A DNA stretch of 64,000 nucleotides from Allium sativum (taxonomy: Eukaryota; Streptophyta; Magnoliopsida; Asparagales; Amaryllidaceae): positions 568,710,577-568,774,576 of the forward strand of contig CM060915.1 of assembly GCA_030737875.1 (NCBI GenBank), given 5' to 3'. The notes under the pieces are model-generated. The model searched no databases and was not told the DNA's origin. It worked only from the letters and a program-made list of their open reading frames with translations. Positions within the stretch are counted from its first letter, which is position 1, and every line of letters begins with the position of its first letter. Made by a program: the position numbers and the translations under genes. Shown one piece after another: positions 1 through 12,504 of this stretch.

Positions 1-2805
1 GGATGTAATGATGATAATAATAATATAGTTGATTCTTGGCATATGAAACTTGGTCATCCCAGTTTGGAAACTGTTAGAAATGTTTTAAATAATAATGGCA
101 TTTATTTTGAAAATGTACCTGTGAAACACACTTGCACACACTGCCAACTTGGCAAAAGCCACAAACTGCCTTTTAGTAAGTCTGAAACCACGTACAACAA
201 ACCCCTGGAGCTTGTCGCAGCTAATTTGTGGGGACCAGCACCACTAAACTCATATCAAGGACACAGGTACTATCTATCCCTTGTTGATGCTTATTCAAGA
301 TACACGTGGATATACATGCTAAAAAACAAATCAGAAACATGCAGTACAATCATTCAGTTTATAACTTTTATTGAAAAGCAGACCAACTGTAATGTAAAAG
401 CTATACAAACAGATGGTGGGGGTGAGTTCAAACCACTCACAAATTTCTTCATCCAAAAGGGGATAAGACATGGGCTAACCTGCCCCCACACATCTGAACA
501 AAATGGTTTGGTCGAAAGAAAGCACAGACATATAGTTGAAACTGGTTTAACATTGCTATCACAAGGGGCATTACCAATGAAATATTGGAACGAAGCATTC
601 AACACTTCTGTGTATCTCATAAATAAATTACCCAGAAAAGTGTTGAAAAATAGAACCCCGCATGAAATGATATTCAATGAAAAACCAGACTATAAAATAT
701 TGAAAAACTTTGGGTACCTATGCTTTCCATGCCTAAGGGACTACAACACACACAAACTTAGCATGAGATCATGCCCATGCACTTTTATTGGTTACCCACA
801 AAATCAAAAGGGTTATAAATGCTTGGCCAAAATTGGAAAAATCTATATATCAAGGCATGTCATATTTGATGAAAATGTTTTTCCACATGCAGATAAACAA
901 GCCACAAAGGAAGAGTGCAGACAAGATCATGGAATCAAAGTTATCAATATGCCACCACTAATGGAGCAAGAGACAAACAATAACAACAACAAAGAGGGAC
1001 ACGACACATGCAACATACACACACATACAAGCAATAATCAAACAAACACAGACGATGGTAACAATGAAGAAACTTACAGTAATCAGCAAGAACATGAGAA
1101 CGAGGAAAGCAACAGTGACATAATCAGCCCAAACCATCAACCTCAAGCACAAGAAACACAAACCGGACATCATATGGTGACCAGATCAAAGCATGGGATT
1201 TTCAAACCCAAGGTATATAATCTATCAATGAATGAGGTTGAACCTGGAAATTAAAGTGAAGCAGCCAAATCTGAAAAGTGGAAACAAGCTATGAATGATG
1301 AATACGAGGCATTGATGAAAAATAAAACTTGGAGCTTGGTTGCACCACCCACTCACAAGAACATCATAGGATGCATATGGACTTACAAAATAAAAAGGAA
1401 GGCGGATGGGACCACAGACAAATACAAGGCCAGACTTGTTGCTAAAGGATATGCTCAACAGTTTGGATTTGACTTTAACGAGACTTTTTCACCAGTCATA
1501 AAACCCACAACCATTAGAATCATTCTGACTATAGCATTGTGTAAAAAATGGAATATCAAGAAATTGGACGTGAACAATGCTTTTCTAAACGGCGAGTTAA
1601 CTGAAGAAGTTTATATGCAACAACCAGAGGGATATGAGGTTAACAATGGCGACAAACCTTTAGTATGCAAGCTGCACAAAGCTATATACGGCCTTAAGCA
1701 AGCGTCGAGGGCATGGTATGAAAAGTTAAAGCTAACCTTATCTAGAATTGGTTTCTCACAAATAAAATCCGACAACTCCCCATACATGAAAAAGGATAAT
1801 GAAAATGTCATATACATCCTTGTATACGTGGATGACATGCTAATAACAGGGAATGACACACGGGAAATCAACATGATCATAAAAGTTCTCGACCAAAGCT
1901 TTGCCATCAAAGATCTTGGCGAATTAAACTATTTCTTAGGGATTCAAATCAAAAGAAATGAAAATGAAATGTTCCTATCTCAACAGAATTATATTGCTGA
2001 AATCTTACAAAGGACCAACATGCATCAAGCTAAATCGCTACCAACACCTATGACCAGCAGTTCCCGCCTATCTAAATTTAAAGGTGAAGCCATTAATAAC
2101 GCTACTCAATACAGAAGTATAATTGGAGCATTGCAATATGCAACAATTACACGACCAGACATATGCTATAGCGTAAATAAACTAAGCCAATACATGCAAA
2201 ATCCGTTGTCTGAACATTGGATAGCCGTCAAGAGGTTATTGAGATACTTGCAAGGAACCAGACACCATGGAATAACAATAAGTGCCGATAAAGAAATGAA
2301 CTTACAAGGATTTAGTGATGCAGACTGGGCTAATGACATTGATGACAGAAGATCCGTATCAGGATACTGCGTGTTTCTTGGCACAAATCTTGTCTCATGG
2401 TGCACCAAGAAGCAGACAACCACATCGAGGTCAAGTACTGAAGCGGAATATCGTGCCCTTGCTAGCGCCACCGCTGAAATCTCATGAATTGAGTCGCTAT
2501 TACACGAATTAGGTTTCACTCCTAAAAGAAAACCAGTCATCTGGTGCGACAATAGAGGGACAGTATCCTTGTCTCTCAATCCAACTCAGCACTCAAGATC
2601 AAAACACCTCGAGATAGACCTACACTTCGTACGAGAACGAACCCAAAGTGGAAAGTTAATGGTATGCCACATCCCATCATATTATCAGAGAGCTGATGTG
2701 CTTACAAAGCCACTATCGACAAAGAATTTTATGAGATTAAAAGAGGAATTAAGGGTGAGCGACAACGGCAGAATGAAGAAGACAGAAAAACCCAGTTTTG
2801 TTTGA
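1..2805 (+). pseudogene. Ty1/copia polyprotein remnant (integrase, RT, RNase H)
   Basis: One reading frame runs from the window edge to 2805. It shows, in order, the GAG-pre-integrase zinc finger (WHMKLGHPS, then C-x2-C), the integrase core, the copia reverse transcriptase with the YVDDML catalytic box near 1830, and RNase H (DADWA, SSTEAEYRAL, RSKHLEID). Two in-frame stops break it. One is TAA at 1252-1254, between integrase and RT. The other is TGA at 2485-2487, where family members usually have Trp (TGG). The first integrase catalytic Asp of the D-L-W-G-P motif reads Asn (AAT, 223-225). Gag and protease lie outside the window. In the family this polyprotein makes and integrates cDNA; this copy cannot do so. 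The domain order IN-RT-RH identifies copia rather than gypsy. Confidence 0.95.
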
Positions 2806-2815
2806 GGGGAGCTAA
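2804..2815 (+). promoter_or_regulatory. Polypurine tract of the copia element
   Basis: A purine run (GAGGGGAG) overlaps the polyprotein stop codon and lies immediately before the TGTTGG start of the 3' LTR. This is where plus-strand DNA synthesis is expected to be primed in LTR retrotransposons. Confidence 0.65.
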
Positions 2816-3107
2816 TGTTGGTTTCACACTTGAACCGCACCTCATTCCTTAATTTTAGCATGTGACCGTTGCTCCTTATTTCAGCATGTGAACATTGGGT
2901 CTTTATAGGAAAGTTCCTTAATTACAGCACAAATGTTGCTCCTTGATTTTAGCATGTGACCGTTGAGCAATCTTCTATTTATTCTCTCGTTTTGTATCTC
3001 TTTCCGGCATCAGAGAAATTACAATTAATAATATATTTCTACTGCATCTCTCCTCTTTATCTCCATTACTTTTCTTTATACTTTCAATATTAGAAACTTA
3101 CCCTACA
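2816..3107 (+). repeat. 3' LTR of the copia element
   Basis: The LTR begins TGTTGG directly after the polypurine tract and is proposed to end at CCTACA, which gives 292 bp with near-matching short inverted ends (TGTTGG and TGTAGG). It contains three copies of a TTAGCATGTGA-like word and a TATTTATT TATA-like stretch. The 5' LTR is outside the window, so the 3' boundary and the target duplication cannot be verified. Confidence 0.6.
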
Positions 3108-6096
3108 CTCTTTGGCATGAGCTCTACAACTGGATGTAAATTTGGTGTTGTGCGGCTAACACCTTAGAACGAGAGTGGGTGGACTGTCGCATAGGCATAT
3201 CTGACACAAACGTATCATTTCGTATAATGATAATACACATACACACATATATGTGTGTATGTGTGTGTGTGTGTATACATATAAGTTAATAAACTCAGGA
3301 GATAACCATAAAGGGATATTAGTTCCTTATATAAGTACACAAACTCAAAATATACATTTTATACGTTCATTATATCAATTCATAAACTTAGTAAATAGTA
3401 TCAGTCCATTATTAGAAAACATATCATTATGCGGAGAAAAATAAACTTATAAAACTTGCTTAGCTAATATGAAAGGATCATATTTATAGTAGTTGGTGTG
3501 TGCTTTATTTTTATAAGCTTATAATCTTTGCGCATGTTGATTCCAGAATCAGGAACATTGTTGAACCGGTTGCACTTGAATAAAATAACTTTTTCAATAA
3601 GCTGTATATATTATGTCAACTCTAAACCTGCGTTAAGACAACATAAAAGCCTTTTATTAACACATTAGGATCGTTACTACCTTTAACAAATACACTACTG
3701 TTATGTGTTAATTTTTCAATACCTTGGACTTTAATGTTGAATTTAAATTCATTAACGAAGAATATTAGATAAATCTTGGTATTTCTTTTTGATTTGAGCG
3801 TAGATGTTAAAATACTTTATAATTGACGAACTTTATAGTATCATAAACGTATTTCGAAAACCATTTAGAAAAATCATTACCGAGATCGTCAGATGGATCC
3901 TGTGATTCGTAAATACTGCAAATGTATATGAGTTTATTATTACCTAATAAGTGATGTACGTATAATTGAAATAAATAAGAATGTATTATTACCCAACAAA
4001 CGGTGTAATTTCAGCAAAATTAGAAGAATATGTATATGTGTGTTACATGATGATCTCTATCTTCTAACCGTATTTCCATACATTTTATAGCAAGTCGACA
4101 TGTTGTCTAAAAATAAATAACATTGTTGGACAAAAAATCATGTTTAACGGCTTCATCATAACGAGAACCACTTACAAATGATAAGTTCACATGGCCACTG
4201 AAGTAATGAGAAAAAAAGAACGAAGGTTCTTCTTCAAGATAAGATTTGCAAATTAAACCTTCAATTCATGCTTTTAGTAAAAAGATTCTTTATATGATTC
4301 AAATACCTATTACAAAATTAATTCAGTTTAAATGCTCTTACATAAGTTTGAATTTTAAACTAACATAAATTTTACTTATATTTTATAGTACCTATCAAAA
4401 TGATACATCCATTCAAATTACACAGGACTTCGAAGAATTGCTTCGGATAAAAGATGGACCTGTAAATCCTCCATTACATTAAAGAAACCTAGCGGAAATA
4501 ATTTCTCCAGTTTGCAAAGCAATATTGGGATTTCTACTCCAGTTTACGTAGACGATAATTTTTTTAATGTTTTCAAATAGAGCTATTTATAAAACAGACT
4601 TAACTCTGTTATAACACTCCACACTTTTAAAGACAACAGTTCTTTGAACACGACTCATAATAAATATTCCATCATGATATGATAATCATGATTTTTCATC
4701 TCACTCAATTTATTGTTTTTAATATCAACACATCCATGGAGATTATAAAATATCCCATCAGGATATTTTATGCTTTTAACCAACATTAGCAAAAAAAATC
4801 TTGTTGTGCAGTTCATAGCATGCATCGTATTTATTTATTGTCATTGAGATTCATATGAAATTCGGGACATTTACTGAAGTGCTCTATGTCATGTCTTCAT
4901 TTCAGATCATCATTCATTTTCTTCTTAACACTCAAAATTGAATCAAACACATTATCAAACATGTTTTTTTGTTGTGCATCACGTCAATAATATATCGAAG
5001 TAGGAGATATTTCCAATAAGTTAGCTCTTAAAATGTACTTGGTTTGCACCAATTATGAATGTCATATATATCAGGAATTTTGGTTGTATTCTAGACTCAT
5101 GTATCTTGGATAATTCTTTACTAATTTGTATATGTTTTTGCTTGACGAAATCTTTAGTGCATGCATACTCTCTTCTCTGTTAGCTTTGAAGCTTTTTTAT
5201 CTATTCAAAAAGTATGATTGGAATTACCCCCATCCCGTGACTCACGCTAACAAAGAGTATTACTAGGTAGTACCACCTTCCAGTGCGGAGAATATGGATG
5301 GTTAGAAGCGAACATTTACGGTCCTTGTACGGAATGAGTATCGAATACTCGATTAGGTACTCAATTTTATTTTCTTACCTCATGTGGATCAACATACTCG
5401 ACTCAAGTCTAATATAAAACTACGATGGCTAAGGATCTATTCAAAATAAAATATAACATCATCATATGCAAGAGTCACAGAACAACAAACAAACATCAGA
5501 TATACCATAAGTACAACAGATATGAGTCACAAAAGTGATTGGTTCTCATGAACCACACATGCATATGATTCACTAAACAATATACATATCAGAGTACGAC
5601 TAAAACAACTACAAAACTTGAGATAACATCAAACAGACAATAAGATGATCCATGACAAAACAAGGTATGGTAGGGAGCTATAGAAAGAGGCTATCCTGTA
5701 ACAACTCAGCCCGACCCAAGTACATAAAATGCAAGTGTTAGTCTAGATTAAGCCAGAATATTAGTACATGTTGAGTGAAGGACATGTCACATAAGATGTA
5801 AACCCTCACAACAGAGAAGGAATACAATAAACTCATAACAACATAAGATATATAGATAGATTCACTAGCTCATAATCAAGATTATCATGTAAAATAATAT
5901 CCATACAAAACAACTAATTTCATCGACTAAATTACCAAAGCCTAAGGTTAAAGTAGTATAAAGAAATCTCAAGTCATGTAGAAATATATGATGAAAATGA
6001 CCAAATATCACACGTAGAATCTTATTAGGTGTTCTCCATGCAAAAAAGTAATCACCATGTGATAAATCACCAAATAGCACATATTCTATGTATAAA
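3108..6096. other. Unassigned AT-rich non-coding DNA
   Basis: No coding potential or element ends are recognised here. An alternating (AC)n/(TG)n microsatellite with a palindromic centre lies at about 3231-3280. The segment around 5370-5870 is slightly less AT-rich and resembles degraded retroelement flank, but no terminus could be placed. Short open frames (for example 71 codons on the minus strand at 5865-6080) match no family I recognise. Confidence 0.5.
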
Positions 6097-6180
6097 CACT
6101 ATAAGAAACATTGAAAATTTCGACAGGAGGTGGCGACGGTTTGCGTCGGCTAATTTCCAATGGCTTTCAACGGGCCATCG
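6097..6180 (+). repeat. CACTA left terminal and subterminal region
   Basis: The terminal inverted repeat CACTATAAGAAA is followed by GC-richer motifs (GGCGACGG, GCGTCGGC, CCATCGAAAG) that recur in inverted and variant form at the right end. In this superfamily such motifs bind the tnpA-type protein. Confidence 0.8.
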
Positions 6181-7463
6181 AAAGTCATAAAAAAATATCG
6201 AATTATACTGCCAGCCAAACTTTTCTTCCTCATTTCTATCTTTCTCCCAATTTTTACATCATACGGGTTTTCAACCGTACCAGCCCCAAATTTGTTTTTT
6301 TGGCCTCAAACATCATTTTTTTGGCCTCCAATCCCCAGCTTCAATTTCGACCTCCAGAGCAAGTAGTTTGAGGTATAGTCTCTTTATTTGCATAAAAAAC
6401 AATTTTTTACCTAAACCTATATATGCTTAAAATCGAAAATTAGGGTTATCTATTGATTGTAATTGGTAATGCATCATTGTAGTGGGTAATAACATCTTAT
6501 TGTGTGCATATTTCATGTGATATAGCAAAGCTGAAAATTTTATGTGCAATGTTTGTTATATGCACATATGTTCTCGTTAGCTTGGTTTTGACCATTGTAT
6601 AATTGTGTTTATTTGTGTATATGTGCACTGTTGTGTATGTGTGATTTTTGTATTGTGTTAGTTGTTACAGGAAAAACTGAATGCACGAGCTATAAATAGT
6701 ACATTGTGCACATTTTGACTTATGAACAACAAAAGCATGACGCTAAATTCTAAATGAGTCTATTGAAACAACAATAATAGTAAATTGGCCTTAAGTTGAT
6801 TGATACGTCGAACGAATGTGTTAAATTAAAATATTTTTGTATTGTAGTAAACTGTATTTTTCTAGTAAAATGTGCATACCTAATTGAATAATATCCCCTA
6901 GAGTATTTTTCGGCCCCGTCCGACGAGTGTTGTACATGATCGTTATATACATAGTCGTTTTTGTCGAAAAAATGACCGTTTATATTCATCTGGTACAATA
7001 TTCGTTGGATTTGTCCTTGTATTGGACAAGTTATAAACGCAATAAGCATCTATATTTTGTATACTACTTCATTTCAAAAGATTCAAAAAATTTCGATTTA
7101 GTTTTTCTTTTTGTTTCCTGCGTACATGCATTTGTGTACAATGCAAGAAACAAAAGGGAAATGCTACCAAAATTATATTAAATCATTTGAGATAAAGTAA
7201 TATTCAAAATGTAAATGTTTACTGTTTTTTAATGAGAAGTAGAATGTCTGACCATAAAAAAAGTTACGTTAAAAAAATGTGCCATATTTGAAATTATTTT
7301 TAACTTTATGAAATTGTTATTTTCTTTCAATCATTATACGTACATGCGTTGTACGACCATAAAAACAAATTTTTTGGAATTTGTATTGTTGAAAATAAAT
7401 ATTAATTTTTGAACTTGTGACTAAATTTCTCAAACAGAAAAAATGATTGATTATTTTGTTGAT

Positions 7464-10400
7464 TGGAGGATTTAGATATACCAAAGAAGAGGACGGAGAG
7501 GTTCAATAAAAGAAGATTTTTATAATGGTATAAATGTCTTTGTTGAGTTCGCTTTATGTAATAACGGAAGCAATCTAGAAATTCATTGTCAATGTAGCAA
7601 GTGTAGACATTTGAAGTCCATTTGTGCAAAAACGGATTTGTATCTGAGTATTATTTTTGGGATCGTCATGAAGAAGTTGTAGCAAATACTTCTGTAGAGA
7701 CTGAGGTAGAAAGTGTTGTTGATAAAAATGTTAGTACGACCCATACTGAATTGTCGAAAATGCAACACGATCAATGTTTCCTATGGTTATAGTTGACGAC
7801 AATGATGGAAATGCCGAAGAACCGAATATTGAAACTAATTTTTTTTAATGATTTATTGGATAATTCTAAGAAACCTATTTGGTATGGTTGTAAAAGCATC
7901 AATCAACTGTCGGTAATCGCAGAATACATTGCGATGAAGTCAAAATACAATATCGCTGATGCTGGGTTTACAACTATTATACAAGTTACAAAAAGGCACA
8001 TGTCGCCCGATAATTTAATGTATGAAAATCACTACGAAATTAAAAAACTTATGTCGGCATTTTATTTACCTTATCAGAAAATAGATTCATGTTTAAAATG
8101 ATGCATGTTGTTTTGGAAGGATGACGTAAAGCTTGGAAATTGTAAAATATGTAATTAAGAAAGATATAAACCAAGAAAGAAGAAGGGAAAGGAAGTCCAT
8201 ACAAACGTATGCACTAATTACCCATTACTCCAAGTCTTCAAAGATTATATGCATCTTTCATAACTGCATCTCATATGAGTTGAAATAAGGTGAGATCGGA
8301 GGAAGAAGGTACATTGACTCATCCGGACGATGTGGAAGCATGGAAGCATTTTGATAAAACTTATCCCAATTTTGAAGCAGAGAGTCAGAATGTCAGACTA
8401 CGATTATGTACGGATGTTTTTTCACTGTTTTCTCCATTTGGTGCTAAATATTCATCATGGCCCATTATCATCACACCTTATAATTTACCTCAATGGATGT
8501 GTATAAAAACGCAATATATGTTTCTTACTGTTGTTGTTCCTAGCCCCAACGATCCGACACAAGAAATTGCTGCTTATTTACAACCGTTGATTAAAAATTA
8601 AAAACATTGTGGAATGAAGGAGTAGAAGCATACGATGTTTCAAAGAAGAAATTTTTTCATATGTTTGCTTCTTTGTTATCGACTATAATTGATTTTCCTA
8701 CCTATCCAATGCTTTCAGGATGGAGTACTGCTGGTCGTCTAGTATGTCCATATTGCATGAAAGAAACATGAGCATTTTTTTACCGCATGGTAAGAAAATT
8801 TCATGGTTTGACTATCTTCGATGTTTTCACCATGTAAATCATCCTTTCAGAGTAGACAAGAAAAAAATTTAGCTAATAAAGTAGAAACCAGACAACCACC
8901 AACGATATGGTCTAGCGAAGACATATATGAACTGGTTAAAGATTATCTAAAGATACATGAAACTGGAGGTCAAACAGAAACTGAAGGCAAATCGACTGTT
9001 CAAAATTGGTGCAAACAGTCAATTTTTTTGGAGTTGTCATATTGAAACATCTTCTGCTTCGTCATAATATTGATGTGGTGCACAATGAGAAAATTGTATT
9101 TGATAATGTCTTTAACACAATTTTGAATGTAAATGGGAAGACTAAAGATGATTTGAAATCAAGGCGCGATACAGAAGAATTATGCAAACGTCCCGAGCTT
9201 CATATGAACCAAATGACATTAAAAAATCCAAATCATATTATGAGTCAGATAATAATCAAGTTAAAGTTGTGTTAAAGTGGGTTGAAGGGTTAAGATTTCC
9301 TGATGCGATTTCATCATACCTTCGTTGATGTGTTGACTTTAAAAATGGTAAATTGAGTGGAATGAAAAGTCATAACTGTCACATTATGATGGAGCATTTA
9401 TTTCCCATTATGTTCAAAGAACTACTGCCATTAAAAGTTTCGAAGGTAGTAACGGAGCTTACTATGTTTTATAAAGAACTTTGTTCGACTACTTTAAAAG
9501 TGCAACGTTTACGTAAACTTGAATAGATATTCCTATATTGCTTTGAAAATTAGAGAAAATATTTCCATCAGATTTTTTTTAATGTAAAGAAGCATTTACC
9601 TATTCACCTCCCAACTGAAGCATGACTTCAAGGCCCCGTCCAATATGGATGGATGTATCCATTTGAGAGGTATATATAAACATGTTACCTATTAATTTAA
9701 TTTCACTTAAGATATGAAATAATGTAAATTAATTTTGCATAGATGTCTGAATCATATGAAGAAAAAAGTGGGACAAAAAGCATGAGTTAAAGATTCGATA
9801 TGTAAATCTTACATCGAAGAACAAGCTTCGTTCTTTTTCTCTTATTATTTCAGTGATTATGTGAATATATCATTTGAAAGTTAAAATAGAAATGAGGAAG
9901 GAGACGAACAAGAATCATCTCAAATAGTGTTGTCTATTTTTAGACGACATGGTCGACCTTTTGGGAAATGTGTAGACATATGGCTAAACGATAAAGATCT
10001 TCATGTAGCACACACTTATATTCTTCTAAATTATGCTGAAGTTGCACCATTTGTTAGGTAATCTGAAATATCCATTAGTGCTTTATTCATTTCTACATGC
10101 TTACGTGTGTATAGTCTAATGTAATATTTTATTTATATATACATCATTCATCCAAACGTAGATCTCAGTAAATAATTTTATGTTTGGTTTATAAATTCGT
10201 TTACGAACCCAGAAATTGTGTTGTTGATGAAGGGTTGAAACATCTTGCAATGGGACCAAAAAGAGTGGTCAAGACATATCTAATATACTTTGTTAATGGA
10301 TATAAATTTAACACCAAAGAATACGGTGCTGAGAAATTAACGAACAACACATGTGTATTCGTTAAAGGCGGTGACGATCTAGAAAATCACATAAATGATT

Positions 10401-10858
10401 TTTGTGGAGTTTTAACACAAATTTTGCAACTGACATATTTCACACGACCCACGAAGGAAGTGTTTCTATTTAAATGCAATTGGTTTAGCAGTGTTCCAGG
10501 TTTTGGGATTAATATGCACATGGATTATAATCTGATTGAAATAAAGCATACATCGCACTATTACAAGTATGATCCTTTTGTACTAGGCAAACAAGCATTT
10601 CAAGTTTATTATGCTCCTTATTTGTCTCTAAATAGAGATAAAGCAGATTAGTTGGTAGTTTTTAAAACAAAGGCCAGATTTATGTTCGATCGGAAGAATA
10701 TTCCAGACGAAGGAGCCTATCAGGTAGATCTCAAGCAGAACAATGAAATAATAGTTGAAGACGATCATGCAGATTTTGGACCTCTAATCAATGAATCAAA
10801 TTTTTTTTGTAGAAGCGTTCGAGAGTGCGGAGCAAGATATCGTAGAATCTTAAACTGA
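7464..10858 (+). pseudogene. TNP2-type CACTA transposase (tnpD-like) pseudogene
   Basis: Collinear fragments of a TNP2-family transposase can be followed through many lesions. A transposase-associated domain lies at 7464-7690 (FVEFAL, then C-x-C-x2-C, ending YYFWDRHEE after a frame change). TNP2 core segments lie at about 7793-9000 (WYGCKS, DDVEAWKHFD, WPIIITPYNLPQWM, YPMLSGWSTAGRLVCPYC). A DUF4218-like part spans about 9030-9670 (LRRCVDFKNGKLSGMKSH, KLEKIFP). A DUF4216-like part spans about 10240-10700 (YFVNGYKFNTKEYG, HYYKYDPF, YLSLNRDKAD). Lesions include a frame change at the T-run 7839-7846, a stop at 10649-10651 where Trp is usual, and others near 8770. In the family this protein cuts and joins the element ends; this copy is dead. 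Probable introns (for example after FER near 9670) complicate exact exon limits. Confidence 0.88.
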
Positions 10859-11209
10859 TCCTGAATCAGAAGACGATGATGACTGATGTAGATGATGAGT
10901 ATTATTTTTCTAGTTGTAATGTAATTATGGAGTATATGGCGTATATTTTGCAATTCATGTAACTCAGTTAAATTTTTGAATATTATAGTCATTATTAACA
11001 TATGCAGTTTTTCCTATTTATTTATCTTAAAACTAGAATGTAATATGTTACTTCTTGGAATACGAGACCCAATCTAATATAGGTATAAAAAAATTCATTT
11101 TCTTTTATGTCGTTTATTTAGCAACTTATATCGTTTGTGTAAGTTAACTGTAAAATAAATTTTAATATCATGTAAGTGTTTCTTTTAAAATGATTAGTAT
11201 GTGACAGGT

Positions 11210-12413
11210 ATGTCATCGAGAGGGAAATCTTTAGACGATGAATCTAGTAAATCGCAACACTCACAACGTCCTGTCGTCTCCTTAGTGCCTACGACTACGT
11301 GGTAAAAAATAAACTTTATTTAGCATATTAATTTTTTTAACCAACTATACACTTATGTATATCATATTTAACACAGAGGTTTCAATCATCACCCTTCGAA
11401 GGTTATTTTATATGTATCGAGAGGAGCATACAAGGCCCGATTGTCGGCATGTTGGCCAAAGTGGGATCCGATCCCACCTCACATTATAAAGGTCATTTGG
11501 CAGGATATCCGTGTAGGTATTTTCTTATATATATTAAGCGATTTAAAATATTTTAATCGGTGATATATTGTAAATATTTCACTGCTACTGTTTGTTTAAC
11601 GTTAAATACAGGCCGAGATGGATGTACAGACCCTTGACTTACAACTGGCTTGGACCTATTGGATGCAGAAAAGAAAGAATTATAAGGACAGCATATCAAC
11701 ATTAAAGAAAACTTGAAAAAACTAGTTGGATGGGAGTAGCCGTGTGGGTGGAATTCTTAGATATTGGGATACTGATGAGGCGAAGGTAAGTGTACTAATT
11801 TGTTTTTCTAAATATCCAAAATATTTGCTCGATAAGTAATATATCAAATTTTGAAAAGTCAAATAGAAGCTCTGCAAAGAGGAATGCAAATCCAATCACT
11901 CATCGAGGAGGATCTAAGTCATTTCAGCAGTATTAGCAGGAGTTGGTAAATTTTATAAATGCGACTTATAAAAAATTAGTATGCTATATAATTTTAAATG
12001 TGTAATAATTGTATGTAATAATCAAATTCAGGAGGCTGAGGGGTTGGGTCCAGTCTCATATATAGATATGTTTACTCGTACGCATGCCATCGAGCATGTC
12101 GATGCAGATAGGAACATCTCATATACATGGCATGATGACATATCTAAGAAGAGCCATGTAAGATTTTATTTTATGTAGAAATATATATTTGTAATAATTG
12201 ATAAATTATAATAAAATAAGATATCATGATATTAATTTTACCTACATTCTTATTTGGTCTTGCAAGAGAAGTTTATGGAGCAGCGCTTAAAGCGTCTAGT
12301 TGAGACTGGACAGGAGCAGCTTAAGACTGACGTGGAGGATATTATATTCCAGTCAGTGATGGATCCAATGACGCGGAACAAGCATTATGGCTTTGGAAAT
12401 CAAGTGAAATGAT
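11210..12413 (+). pseudogene. tnpA-type (Transposase_24/Ptta-like) protein, 5' part
   Basis: Exon-like pieces follow one another. MSSRGKSLDDESS begins at 11211. A WPKWDPIPPHIIKVIW segment lies near 11450. A W-M-G-x2-V-W block runs after one frame change into YWDTDEAK at about 11725-11785. AKRNANPITHRGGSKSFQQYQQE spans about 11873-11940, with the block GLGPVSYIDMFTRTHAIEH at about 12040-12100. The last piece is a K-F-M-E-Q-R to D-P-M-T-R-N-K segment ending near 12413. This order matches the Transposase_24 domain of plant CACTA second proteins, which bind subterminal repeats. The distal exon lies beyond the nested LINE, at 15164-15390. Frameshifts make it non-functional. Confidence 0.75.
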
Positions 12414-12504
12414 TTTTCCTTAATTTAATTTTTAATTTAGAAATAAAATAACTTTTATTAGTTACATGTAAATAATATAATCGCACATGATTAAAAGATT
12501 TTTT

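Noticed and set aside
354..2579. Minus-strand open frames opposite the copia polyprotein
   Set aside because: Antisense shadows of the strongly supported plus-strand domains.
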